Origin: Phyllobacterium sp. 21LDTY02-6
GTDB lineage: Bacteria; Pseudomonadota; Alphaproteobacteria; Rhizobiales; Rhizobiaceae
Length of the DNA stretch: 64,000 nt
Assembly: GCF_023554255.2 (NCBI RefSeq)
Contig: NZ_JAMJWD020000001.1
Coordinates: 248,001 to 312,000 of the forward strand
Direction: 5' to 3'
Part shown: positions 9,183 to 17,884 of the stretch, in pieces
Layout: every line of letters starts with the position of its first letter
Numbering within the stretch: position 1 is the first letter of the stretch
The notes under the pieces: generated by a model
Seen by the model: the letters and a program-made list of their open reading frames with translations, nothing else
Told to the model about the DNA's origin: nothing
The model's database searches: none
Made by a program: the position numbers and the translations under genes

Positions 9183-9250
9183 GCGTGCTTCGACAAGCTC
9201 AGCATGAGGGAGGTTGGCGCAGCATGAGGGAGGTGGGGGCTCAGCATGAG
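9183..9250. repeat. Dispersed-type intergenic repeat with short tandem copies
   Basis: The string GTGCTTCGACAAGCTCAGC at about 9185-9203 contains two mini-hairpins (GCTT/AAGC and CTCA/TGAG). AGCATGAGGGAGGT occurs at 9201-9214 and again at 9221-9234, with a third partial copy AGCATGAG at 9243-9250. Very similar CTTCGACAAGCTCAG strings are, from memory, common dispersed intergenic elements in alphaproteobacteria; copy number in this genome cannot be checked here. Confidence 0.6.
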
Positions 9251-9335
9251 AGAACTTGGTGTGATGCAGGGATTAAATACGGAAAATCCGCACCACGCCC
9301 GCGAAATCGCGTCTGGTCATTGAAATGGGGGGAGA

Positions 9336-9391
9336 CGGGCGGTCTTCAGCGCGTCAGTATGGTATCAGGGTCGAGGTCCGAAGACCGCCCG
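9336..9391. repeat. 12-bp perfect inverted repeat
   Basis: CGGGCGGTCTTC at 9336-9347 is the exact reverse complement of GAAGACCGCCCG at 9380-9391, with 32 bases between. No T-run follows closely. It could be an RNA stem, a protein site or the end of a small element. Confidence 0.6.
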
Positions 9392-9809
9392 CGACGTCTT
9401 TGCCTGCCATTGTCACGCTTGTCAGACGCAACAACCCGGAAAACGAAGCGCCACCTCCGTTTCCTTCTGCAGTTTGCCGGTCAATCGGGGTTGTCACTTC
9501 CGACCATCCGGCAACGCCATCCTTCCCCAGCAATCGAAACAGCACCGGAAGCTGCTCCCCCACTGGAAAGGACCTGCACAGAATACCCCGGCTTCAAACA
9601 GGGGGGATAAGTTTTTTTGCGTGCCGGGGGGAAGAATGAGCGAAATCAGTGGCTTGCAGGGAGAAATATTTTTTGAGGCCGAAAATCTATCCCACCACGT
9701 GGGCCATGGGAGGGAGGCCGGGGTTTCAAACAACGCCGAAGCGGTTAGACTGACGGGCAGAATCTTTTTTGGGCCGGCTTCATGACGTGCCGCAGACGAT
9801 GGATGTTCC

Positions 9810-10280
9810 ATGGCGGATAATCGGCGCAGATGGCGGCACCGCCTGTTCCACACCTATTTCCTCATGCGCCGGCCGATGACGCTCGGCGCGCGCGGCGTGG
9901 TCTTCGACGAGGCCGAGAATTCCGTTCTCCTCATTCGCCATACCTACGTGCCCGGCTGGCAGTTTCCCGGCGGCGGCGTCGAGACCGGCGATACGCTGGA
10001 AGACACGCTGGCGCGCGAGATCCTCGAGGAAAGCAGCGTCGAACTCACCGGCCGGGCGCACCTGTTCGCGATCTACCAGAACGCCCACGCCTCGCGCCGC
10101 GATCATGTCGCGCTCTATGTCTGCCGCTCGTTCCGGCAGGCGGCGCCCTTCGTGCCGAACCGCGAGATCGCCGAGGCGGCGTTCTTCCCGCTCGGCGCCC
10201 TGCCGGAGGGGACGACGCCGGCAACGCGCCAGCGTCTGGCGGAAATCTTCGAGGGCAAGGAGATACCGCTGGTCTGGTAG
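9810..10280 (+). CDS. Nudix hydrolase
   Basis: A 156-residue single-domain enzyme hydrolysing a nucleoside diphosphate linked to another group. The Nudix box is complete: GGGVETGDTLEDTLAREILEES at about residues 49-70, with the REILEE glutamates for Mg binding. The N-terminus is basic (RRRWRHRLFHTYFLMRRP). ATG 9810 is chosen because it begins the conserved region; no strong ribosome site is visible. The GST-family gene at 10283 converges on it with a 2-base gap. The substrate is not predictable; the NUDIX CoA pyrophosphatase at 19620 is a different subfamily. Confidence 0.88.
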   Translation: MADNRRRWRHRLFHTYFLMRRPMTLGARGVVFDEAENSVLLIRHTYVPGWQFPGGGVETGDTLEDTLAREILEESSVELTGRAHLFAIYQNAHASRRDHVALYVCRSFRQAAPFVPNREIAEAAFFPLGALPEGTTPATRQRLAEIFEGKEIPLVW

Positions 10281-10282
10281 GC

Positions 10283-11266
10283 CTAGCTGCGGGCCGCGAA
10301 CCGCCCGCGATCATGCGGCGCGCCATTGTCGATATCGGGGCCGAGCGGGATGATGCCCGTCGGGTTTATGGTCCTGTGGCTGCCGTAATAATGGGCCTTG
10401 ATGTGAAGCATGTTCACCGTCGGGGCGACGCCCTCGACCTGGTGGAGATCGCGCAGATAATTCGACAGATTGGGATAGTCGGCGATGCGCTGCCTGTTGC
10501 ATTTGAAATGGCCGACATAGACCGGATCGAAGCGCAGCAATGTGGTGAAGAGCCGCCAGTCGGCCTCCGTCAGCCTGTCGCCGACGAGATAGCGCTGGCC
10601 GGAGAGCCGCGCCTCGACTTCGTCCAATGTCGAGAACAGCTGCGTGAACGCCTCCTCATAGGCCTCCTGCGTGGTGGCGAACCCGGCGCGATAGACGCCA
10701 TTATTGATGTTCGGATAGATGATGGCGTTGATCTCGTCGATCTGGCTGCGCAGTTCGGCGGGGTAGAAATCCGGCGAGCCGTTGTCGCCGAAGGCCGAAT
10801 TGAACATGCGGATGATCTCGGCCGATTCATTGGAGACGATCGTGTCGCGCTTCTTGTCCCAGAGCACCGGCACGGTGACGCGGCCGGAATAGCCGGCATC
10901 GGCGCGCGTATAGACCTGGTGCAGATAGTCATAGCCGAAAAGATGATCGCCGGTGGCGCCGTCGCGGATGCGGAAAGTCCAGCCATCGGCGCCCATGAAA
11001 TGATCGACGACGGAGAAGGAAACCTGTTCCTCGAGGCCTTTCAGCGCCCGGAAGATCAATGTGCGGTGCGCCCAGGGGCAGGCATAGGACACGTAGAGAT
11101 GGTAGCGGCCGGGCTCCGGCTCGAAACCGCCGCTGCCGCTCGGGCCGGGGCTGCCATCGGCGGTGATCCAGTTGCGGAACTGCGATTGCGAGCGGATGAA
11201 CCTGCCGCCGCTCGATTTGGTGTCGTACCATTGATCATGCCAGACGCCGTCGACCAGAACACCCAT
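10283..11266 (-). CDS. yqjG: Glutathionyl-hydroquinone reductase (omega-class GST family)
   Basis: A 327-residue cytosolic protein of the Ecm4/YqjG family, which reduces glutathionyl-hydroquinones back to hydroquinones with GSH. The N-terminal thioredoxin-like domain carries the catalytic motif SYACPWAHR (Cys near 64), followed by VSFSVVDHFMGADGWTF. The helical C-terminal domain has the family signatures VPVLWDKKRDTIVSNESAEIIRM, NPTGIIPLG and HYYGSH. Length matches E. coli YqjG (328). The ribosome site GGAGAT lies 7 bases before ATG 11266. It appears monocistronic. The family assignment is confident; the physiological quinone is unknown. Confidence 0.92.
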   Translation of the reverse strand: MGVLVDGVWHDQWYDTKSSGGRFIRSQSQFRNWITADGSPGPSGSGGFEPEPGRYHLYVSYACPWAHRTLIFRALKGLEEQVSFSVVDHFMGADGWTFRIRDGATGDHLFGYDYLHQVYTRADAGYSGRVTVPVLWDKKRDTIVSNESAEIIRMFNSAFGDNGSPDFYPAELRSQIDEINAIIYPNINNGVYRAGFATTQEAYEEAFTQLFSTLDEVEARLSGQRYLVGDRLTEADWRLFTTLLRFDPVYVGHFKCNRQRIADYPNLSNYLRDLHQVEGVAPTVNMLHIKAHYYGSHRTINPTGIIPLGPDIDNGAPHDRGRFAARS

Positions 11267-11454
11267 TGCCGGTATCTCCTATTCCTGCCTGCCCCAATCA
11301 ATAGGGACTGCCGCCGGCTTTGGCGAGGCGCATGGGGTGAACAATGCGTCACCATTCGCCGATGCGGCGGCGATTTTCCGGTTTACCTCGGCCGTTTTTG
11401 ATGCTAGGCGGAAAAAATGGAGAAGATTTTGACAGGAAGCCTGTTCATCCGACG

Positions 11455-12063
11455 ATGAACCTGACCCGCGCCGGAAAGGCGGCGGACACTTCCCGATTGC
11501 CTTCCTTGCTGGAAGGCGCAGCCGAACTCCATAAGAAGAATCCAAGCATGTTGAGCCATGTCGTAACCTATGTGCCGGAAGAGCCGGTGCATGATGCTGC
11601 CATCGAGGAAATCAACCGGGAAGCCTTCGGGCCCGGCCGTTTCACCCGCGCGGCCTATCGCATACGCGAGGGCGGGCCGCATGACAGGGCGCTGTCCTTC
11701 GTGGCGCTCAACGGTATCCATGTGGTCGGCTCGGTGCGGCTGACGCCGGTGCTAATCGGCGAAACGCCGGCAATGCTGCTCGGTCCGCTGGCCGTGCGGC
11801 CGGCATGGAAGAAGCAGGGCATCGGCGCCGCGCTGATGCGGATGAGCATGGAGGCGGCGCGGACCGCCGGCCACAAGCTCGTCATTCTCGTCGGCGACGA
11901 GCCCTATTATGCGCCATTCGGCTTCCGCCCGATCAAGGGCCACCAGATCGAGATGCCGGCCCCGGTCGACCCGGAGCGCTTCCTCGCCTGCGAACTGCTG
12001 CCGCTGGCCCTGCAGGGCGTGCAGGGCAGGGTCAGGCATGCGGATTTCGCCGAGGCTTGCTGA
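11455..12063 (+). CDS. GNAT family N-acetyltransferase
   Basis: About 202 residues with one GNAT domain. The acetyl-CoA pyrophosphate-binding segment is LGPLAVRPAWKKQGIGAALMRMSMEAAR (Q-x-x-G-I-G type), preceded by the beta strand VVGSVRLTPV and followed by HKLVILVGDEPYYAPFGF. This is typical of YhbS-like GNATs. The start is uncertain: ATG 11455 is used, while ATG 11548 (MLSHVVTYVPE) would give a compact ~171-residue domain and is also plausible. The acyl acceptor is unknown. It converges on the minus-strand MoxR operon, which ends 7 bases downstream. Confidence 0.85.
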   Translation: MNLTRAGKAADTSRLPSLLEGAAELHKKNPSMLSHVVTYVPEEPVHDAAIEEINREAFGPGRFTRAAYRIREGGPHDRALSFVALNGIHVVGSVRLTPVLIGETPAMLLGPLAVRPAWKKQGIGAALMRMSMEAARTAGHKLVILVGDEPYYAPFGFRPIKGHQIEMPAPVDPERFLACELLPLALQGVQGRVRHADFAEAC

Positions 12064-12069
12064 CAGCGC

Positions 12070-14145
12070 TCAGCGCCCCTCGCGATACCACATGCCGCCG
12101 AGCACCAGGATCATCGCGGCAAGGCCGAGGAAGCCCGAGAACAGCGGCAGGCGATCGACGCTCTTCAGCACGGTTTCATTGGTGGGGCGCAGGCCGATCC
12201 AATTGTCGCCGCTGGCGCTGCCGGCACCGCGCGAGGCGATGATGCTCGGAATTTCGATGGCCTGCCGGTCGGCGGCGTCGCGGAGCCGGCGCGTTCCGCC
12301 GCCGCTCTGCTGCGCCAGCGGATCGAGCTTCGCGCCGGTCGAGACATTGTCGGCAAATTCGGGCGCATCGACCGGCCCGACATGGGCGAGCGTCGTCAGG
12401 TCGCCGCTGGCTATCTGATAGAGGCCGATATCCTTCATGGCGACCGAGGCGGTGAAGACGCCGGGTTCGGTCTCCGTCAGCGGTATCGAACGGTTTTCGC
12501 CGGTCGGCGTGATGACGCGCGCGGGCTCCGCCGTCTTGGCCATGGTCTGGCGGCGGATTTCGAGGTTGCGGCCGCTGCCTTTGGCGGTCAGGGCTTCTTC
12601 CTCGAGTTCCGGCTCCTTCATCAGCCAATGGGCGATGCGCCGGTAAAGGGCGGCATGGGGCCCGCCGCCTTCGAAGCCGCGCGCCCAGAGCCAGCCCTGG
12701 TCGGAGAGGAACATGCCGACGCGTCCTTCGCCGAGCCGGTTGAGCACGAGCAGCGGCTTGTCGCCGGCATCCATGACGACCTGGCCCTCGGGGCGGTTGA
12801 CGTCGATGACGCGGAACCAGCGGCTCCAGGCGGGCGGCTCCTGCGTGCTGCCTTCGAGACCGCGCGTCACCGGATGCCGCTTGCCGAGGTCGCTGAGGCG
12901 CGGATAGAAGGCCTTCTCCTCGATATTGCCGGTCGGCACCGCCGGCAGCACGGAGAGCAGCGGCGTATTGGCGATCGACATGTTGCTGGCATATTCCGGC
13001 CCGGCAGCGATCAGCAGCGCGCCGCCCTTCTGCACGTAATCATTAATGTAGTCGTAATAGAGCAGCGGCAGCACGTCGCGGTGCTGGTAGCGGTCGAAGA
13101 TGATGAGGTCGAACTGGTCGATCTTCTCGACGAAAAGCTCGCGCACCGGGAATTGTATCAGCGCCAGTTCGGGCAGGGGGGTGTCGTCCTGCTTTTCCGG
13201 CGGACGCAGGATGGTGAAATGGACGAGATCGACCGAGGCATCGGATTTCAACAGGTCGCGCCAGGTGCGCTCGCCATTATGCGGTTCGCCCGAGACGAGC
13301 AGCACGCGCAGATTCTCGCGGATGCCGTCGACCATGGCCACGGCGCGGTTGTTCACCTCGGTCAATTCGCCGGGAATGGCCTCGACGATCAGTTCGACGA
13401 TATTGACGCCGGCGCGCGGCAGCGTCACCTGCAGCGGCATTTCCTCGCCGATGATCGCTTCCTCGCGGTTCACCTCATTGCCGTTGACGCGCACGCTGAC
13501 CTGGGCGCGGCCGCCCGCCGGTTCGCCGGCGCCGGTGACCTTGTAGGTCATTTCCTGCGGCTTGCCCGTAAGGCCGAAACGCGGCGCGCGGATGAACTGG
13601 ACCCGCCTGTCGAGTTCGCCCGGCCGGCCGGTGATCAGGCCATGCAGCGGCGCATTGAAGCCCAGTCCGGCGAGGTTCGGCGGAATGTCGTGGACCTGCC
13701 CGTCGGTGATCATGATCGCGCCGCCGATCCGAGCCGGCGGCACGTCGCGAAACGCGCCGTTCAGGGCGGCAAAGAGCCGCGTCGACATGGCGTCGTCGTC
13801 CTGGTTGCCGGTCTCGACCGTGCGCACCTCGAATTGCGGCAGGCGGGCGAGCGCGGCCTTGACCTCGGCCAGCGCCGCATCGGTATCGGTCCTGCGGTCG
13901 CCGAGCTCCTGGCTCTGGCTGCGATCCGCGACGAGGGCGACGACGCTCCTGAGCGGCTCGCGCTCCTCGTTGATGACGATCGGATTGACCAGCGCGATGG
14001 CGAAGGCGGCGACGGCCAGCAGGCGGATGAGGCTGCCGCGCTGGCGGAAGTAGAGTCCGGCCAGCGTCAGCGCCAGCAACGGCAGCAGAATGGCTGCCAG
14101 CAGGACATTCGAGACGAGAGGCTGGAAATCCAGGGAAAGATACAT
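12070..14145 (-). CDS. Large membrane protein of the MoxR/DUF58/DUF4159 operon (GATase-like/vWA-like)
   Basis: A 691-residue protein. Two N-terminal hydrophobic helices (VLLAAILLPLLALTLAGLYF and LLAVAAFAIALVNPIVI) precede a vWA-like stretch (SVVALVADRSQSQE, then GGAIMITDGQVHD), a long extracytoplasmic region, a segment resembling class I amidotransferase-like folds (LLIAAGPEYASN, plus GEGRVGMFLSDQGWLWARGF), and a C-terminal helix (LFSGFLGLAAMILVLGGMWY). The order matches a family fixed downstream of DUF4159 genes in alphaproteobacteria. It is the last gene of the minus-strand operon, 2 bases after the DUF4159 gene. No catalytic Cys is evident, so a structural or sensor role is as likely as an enzymatic one. 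Function is unknown. Confidence 0.8.
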   Translation of the reverse strand: MYLSLDFQPLVSNVLLAAILLPLLALTLAGLYFRQRGSLIRLLAVAAFAIALVNPIVINEEREPLRSVVALVADRSQSQELGDRRTDTDAALAEVKAALARLPQFEVRTVETGNQDDDAMSTRLFAALNGAFRDVPPARIGGAIMITDGQVHDIPPNLAGLGFNAPLHGLITGRPGELDRRVQFIRAPRFGLTGKPQEMTYKVTGAGEPAGGRAQVSVRVNGNEVNREEAIIGEEMPLQVTLPRAGVNIVELIVEAIPGELTEVNNRAVAMVDGIRENLRVLLVSGEPHNGERTWRDLLKSDASVDLVHFTILRPPEKQDDTPLPELALIQFPVRELFVEKIDQFDLIIFDRYQHRDVLPLLYYDYINDYVQKGGALLIAAGPEYASNMSIANTPLLSVLPAVPTGNIEEKAFYPRLSDLGKRHPVTRGLEGSTQEPPAWSRWFRVIDVNRPEGQVVMDAGDKPLLVLNRLGEGRVGMFLSDQGWLWARGFEGGGPHAALYRRIAHWLMKEPELEEEALTAKGSGRNLEIRRQTMAKTAEPARVITPTGENRSIPLTETEPGVFTASVAMKDIGLYQIASGDLTTLAHVGPVDAPEFADNVSTGAKLDPLAQQSGGGTRRLRDAADRQAIEIPSIIASRGAGSASGDNWIGLRPTNETVLKSVDRLPLFSGFLGLAAMILVLGGMWYREGR

Positions 14146-14147
14146 GG

Positions 14148-16973
14148 CTAATTCCCCAGCCGCAGCAAGAGGTCCGGCACATGGACCTGGTCGGATTTGT
14201 AATTGCCGGTCAGCATGTACATGACGATATTGATGCCGGTCCGGAAGGCATGCACCCGCTGCACCGGATCATTGGGGATGGTCGGCAGCATGGGCGTTCC
14301 ATCGGCATTGATGGCCCAGGCGCTGGCGAAATCATTGCCGGTGATCATGATCGGCGATACGCCGTCGCCGACCCTTACCGGCCGGTCGGCGCGCTGTTCG
14401 CCGGCGGTGGAAGCCTCGACCCAGAGCGGGCTGCCGCGATAGCGGCCGGGGAAATCCTGCAGGATATAGAAGGATTTGGTCAGGACATGGTCGCTCGGCA
14501 CCGGCTCCAGCGGCGGGATGTTCAGGCCGGAAAGGATATCGCGCAGGCGCTGGTTGGCCGGCGTAGAGGAATTTTCGAAGTTGATCGCCGCCGCGTCCTG
14601 GTCGCGCGTGTCGAAGAGCACGGTTCCACCCTGTTTCATATAGGCGTCGATGCGGGCGATCGCCTCCCGCGAGGGCATCGGGGCGGAGGGATCGAGCGGC
14701 CAGTAGATCAGCGGGAACACCGCGAGCTGGTCGCGTCCGGGATCGATGCCGACCGGATCGCCGGGCTCCAGCGCCGTATTGTCGGTCAGCGCCTTGGAAA
14801 GTCCGGCCAGCCCGGCCTTGCTGATATCGTCCACCGCGCGATTTCCGGTGATGACATAGGCGAGATGGGTGACGTTGATGGCGTCGAGGATGGCCTGGTC
14901 GCCGGGCTTGCTGTCGTTCTGCTGGGCCTGCGCGGCAGGCGGCGCCATGAGCAGCGCCGAGGACATGACGAGGAACAGCAGGACGGCGGCGGCCGGAATG
15001 CGCGGGCGGCGGCGCAGATGCCCCGCAAGCCACAGCATGGCGAGGGCGTCGAGGGCGAGAAGCAGCGCGGCGATCGAGAACAGCGGCCCGCGCAATGCGA
15101 AGGATTCGTCATCCGCATATGGCGCCGTCGTCACAGGCAGGGCGATCTCGGGGCGGGACAGCGCCTTGATCTCGCCGGACGCATCGAAAAGGTTGAGCGC
15201 CGTCATCGCATCGGCAACGCCATAGAAGCCGGGCGGGTTCTCGTAGCTGACCCGCGCGTCCGGGCGCTCCACCAGCGGCCGCGTTTCCCCGGTCGGCGGC
15301 GTCAGCACACCCGCACCGTCGAGCGTGAGATAGGGCGGCAGCACCCGCGACTGCTGCGCGTTGTTCTCGGGCGTCGCCGCACCCGTGCTGGCGGAAAGCG
15401 AGACGATACGATGCAGCATGTCGACGAAACTGCCGCTGATCGGCAGGTTCGACCAAGTGGCCTGCGGCGTGACGTGGAACAGGACGAGCTGGCCCTTGCC
15501 GCGTGTCTCGCCGGTGACGAGCGGCGTGCCGTCGGCAAGATTGGCCCAGCTTTTCTCGTAGAGATCGGCCGATGGTTCAGCCAGCACCTGCCGGGTCACC
15601 GTCACGTCCTGCGGCGTCGGCAGGCCGGCGAAGGGACCGCTTCCCGGAAATGCGGCGACGGGCTGCGCCTCCTTCCAGGACAATGCGCCGCCGAGCGAAC
15701 GTTCGCCCTTGCGCAGCGTCACCGGCAATAGCGGATCGCCATCGCTGCTGCCGGCGAGGCGCGGCCCGGCGAAGCGGATCAGCGTGCCGCCCTTGTCCAC
15801 CCATTCGGTCAGGCTGCGCTCCATCTCGGCGGGCAGCTTGCCGATGTCGGCCATGATGATGACGGCGGGCTTCTGTTCGAGAAGTTCGGGAATGGCAGCG
15901 GCGAGCTCGGCATTGCGCGGCCGCAACAGGTCGGCGAAGGGCTCGAGCGCGCGGGAGATGTAATAGAGCGGCGAAAGCAGCGGCTGCGAAATATCCGCGT
16001 CGGACCCCGAGAGCAGAGCCACGCGGCGGCGCTTGTTGTTGTCGTCGATCAGGAAGGTCGCGGCGGCCTGCTGCGTGCCGTCGACACGAAGGCTGTGAAA
16101 ATCGTTGCGAAGCTCGTAGGGCGCCGTGATCGTGGCTTCGCCGGCGGTCTGGTCGACGCCGAACACCATGCCCGTCTCCGCTATGCGCCGGCCCTTTTCG
16201 TCGAAAGCGCCGATGGTGATGGCGCTTTGCGAGCGGTCATTGCTGGCGCGCACCGCGCGGACGGTCAGGCCATTGGCGTTGTTGTTCGCCTGGGTGATCG
16301 CCACGAGATGGGAAATCGGCGGCTGGTACCAGAGCAGCGAGGCGATCCCCGTGCCCTCCAGCGCCTTGACTGCCGGGGCGACGTCCGGCGTCTCGACGCC
16401 GTCGGTCAGATAGGCGACACGCGTGCCGCGCGCTTCGCCGACGATGGTCGCAAGGCGCTGGAAGGCCGCGCTGCGATCGACGGGAATGGGCCTGACCGCC
16501 ATGGCCTGCAGGCGCTCCAGCGCCGTGCTGGCATCGAAGGGGCCGGCGTCGATATTGGTCTTCTCGGCGGTCCCGAGCAGGTAGATCAACGCACCGGAGG
16601 CTTCCGCGTCGGCAATCAGCCGCTCGGCGGTCTCCTTGCGCTGTTCCCAGTCTTCGTTGGAGGACCAGCCATTGTCGATGACGATGGCGATGGGCTCCCT
16701 GCCGGTCAGCGCCTCGGTGCGCGGGTTCCAGACCGGTTCCGACAAGGCCAGGATGACGAGCGCCGCAAGTATGAGCCGCAGCAGCGTCATCCACCACGGG
16801 CTCTTGTTCGGCGTCTCTTCCTTCTGCTTCAGCTGGGCGAGGATCTTGAGCGGCGGGAATATCTCGGTGACCGGGCGCGGCGGCGTGACGCGCAGCAGCC
16901 ACCAGATGACCGGCAGCGCCAGCAGCCCGGCCAGCATCAGCGGGGCGCCGAAGGCGAGGGGGAGGGCGTTCAT
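14148..16973 (-). CDS. DUF4159 domain-containing membrane protein (BatA N-terminus)
   Basis: A 941-residue protein. The N-terminal BatA-like module (about 1-85) has helices around GAPLMLAGLLALPVIWWLL and WWMTLLRLILAALVILALS, with TPPRPVTEIFPPLKILAQL between. A vWA-like domain starts at IAIVIDNGWSSNEDWEQR, but its motif DNGWS departs from the canonical DxSxS metal site. Two further helices near 640-690 precede the DUF4159 domain (about 720-930: NVTHLAYVITGNRAVDDIS, FPLIYWPLD, GGTVLFDTRDQD). It overlaps the DUF58 gene by ATGA, indicating translational coupling. Relatives act with MoxR ATPases in envelope maturation or stress, but no biochemical role is established. Confidence 0.88.
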   Translation of the reverse strand: MNALPLAFGAPLMLAGLLALPVIWWLLRVTPPRPVTEIFPPLKILAQLKQKEETPNKSPWWMTLLRLILAALVILALSEPVWNPRTEALTGREPIAIVIDNGWSSNEDWEQRKETAERLIADAEASGALIYLLGTAEKTNIDAGPFDASTALERLQAMAVRPIPVDRSAAFQRLATIVGEARGTRVAYLTDGVETPDVAPAVKALEGTGIASLLWYQPPISHLVAITQANNNANGLTVRAVRASNDRSQSAITIGAFDEKGRRIAETGMVFGVDQTAGEATITAPYELRNDFHSLRVDGTQQAAATFLIDDNNKRRRVALLSGSDADISQPLLSPLYYISRALEPFADLLRPRNAELAAAIPELLEQKPAVIIMADIGKLPAEMERSLTEWVDKGGTLIRFAGPRLAGSSDGDPLLPVTLRKGERSLGGALSWKEAQPVAAFPGSGPFAGLPTPQDVTVTRQVLAEPSADLYEKSWANLADGTPLVTGETRGKGQLVLFHVTPQATWSNLPISGSFVDMLHRIVSLSASTGAATPENNAQQSRVLPPYLTLDGAGVLTPPTGETRPLVERPDARVSYENPPGFYGVADAMTALNLFDASGEIKALSRPEIALPVTTAPYADDESFALRGPLFSIAALLLALDALAMLWLAGHLRRRPRIPAAAVLLFLVMSSALLMAPPAAQAQQNDSKPGDQAILDAINVTHLAYVITGNRAVDDISKAGLAGLSKALTDNTALEPGDPVGIDPGRDQLAVFPLIYWPLDPSAPMPSREAIARIDAYMKQGGTVLFDTRDQDAAAINFENSSTPANQRLRDILSGLNIPPLEPVPSDHVLTKSFYILQDFPGRYRGSPLWVEASTAGEQRADRPVRVGDGVSPIMITGNDFASAWAINADGTPMLPTIPNDPVQRVHAFRTGINIVMYMLTGNYKSDQVHVPDLLLRLGN

Positions 16974-17884
16974 GCCGCGCTTCCCTTGTAGCCGACGCTG
17001 GCGGTCATGTTCATGTGCACGCTGACAAGCGCGTCGGAAGCCAGCCGGTCGGTCCGGTTGAACGTATAGCTCCAGCCGAGGCGGCGGCAGAATGAACTGA
17101 GGGCGTCGCGCCGGGCATAGAAGAGCGTGCGGTAGTCCTGCGCATAATCTTCCGCGCGGCCGAAAGTGATGGCGGTGCCGGTTTCCGGGTCGACGAATTC
17201 CGTCCGCCGCCTGTAGGGAAAGTCTTCCTCGGCAGGATCATGGATTTCGACAAGATGTGCCCGCGCCCCGGCATGGGCGATCGCCTCCAGCATGGCGAGG
17301 GTCTCGTCGACCGGATCGAGAAAATCGCTGACCAGGACAACCTCCGAAAAGCGGCGGATGCGGGTAAGGTCCGGCCTTGGGCTCAGATTTTGGTCGTGGG
17401 CAAGCGACGTGGCGAGGCGCTCGGCGCCATTGCGGGCCGAGAAGGGATCGACGACGCCCGGAAAGCCGATGCGCTCGCCGCTGCGCGACAGCAGCTCGGC
17501 CAGCGCCAGGACCAGCACGAGTGCGCGCGATTCCTTCGACACCGGCGCGAGTTCGGATCGATAGAGCATCGAGGACGATGGGTCCGCCCACAGCCAGACC
17601 GTATGCGCGGCCTCCCATTCCTGGTCGCGTATATAGGTGCGGTCGTCGCGGGCGGAGCGGCGCCAGTCGATGCGGGCGACGGCTTCACCCTCCGAATAGG
17701 GCCGGAATTGCCAGAAGCTCTCGCCGACGCCGCTCTTGCGGCGGCCGTGCCAGCCGGTATTGACCGTATTGAGGATGCGGCGTGCCTCGACGAGCAGATC
17801 CGGCAGCAGCGCAGCCCGCTGGCGGGCGCGGGCAAGAGCCTCGCCGCTCCGGGTGCGTTGGACCTGCTCGCCGATCGCTGCCAT
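16970..17884 (-). CDS. DUF58 domain-containing protein
   Basis: A 304-residue cytosolic protein of the family usually encoded next to MoxR AAA ATPases. The hallmark segment GVGESFWQFRPYSEGEAVARIDWRRSARDD (about 55-85) is present, followed by a vWA-like fold (TVWLWADPSSSM, LVLVLALAELL, EVVLVSDFLDPVDE). Its gene overlaps the MoxR stop by one base (TGATG type) and the DUF4159 start by four, so the genes are co-translated. Known MoxR-DUF58 pairs act as chaperone-like complexes on membrane or periplasmic clients; the client here is presumably the two large BatA-like proteins downstream, by inference. Confidence 0.92.
   Translation of the reverse strand: MAAIGEQVQRTRSGEALARARQRAALLPDLLVEARRILNTVNTGWHGRRKSGVGESFWQFRPYSEGEAVARIDWRRSARDDRTYIRDQEWEAAHTVWLWADPSSSMLYRSELAPVSKESRALVLVLALAELLSRSGERIGFPGVVDPFSARNGAERLATSLAHDQNLSPRPDLTRIRRFSEVVLVSDFLDPVDETLAMLEAIAHAGARAHLVEIHDPAEEDFPYRRRTEFVDPETGTAITFGRAEDYAQDYRTLFYARRDALSSFCRRLGWSYTFNRTDRLASDALVSVHMNMTASVGYKGSAA

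Larger units (their letters stand above)
9080..9809. other. 730-base intergenic region with repeats, no gene supported
   Basis: This gap lies between two divergent genes. It contains a partial short repeat array (9190-9250), a 12-bp perfect inverted repeat (9336-9347 with 9380-9391), and three T6-T7 runs preceded by purine-rich sequence (9612-9618, about 9669-9674 and about 9765-9770). Short open frames exist on both strands, but none has a convincing ribosome site or recognisable protein. It may hold the two promoters, a small RNA, or decayed DNA. Confidence 0.6.
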
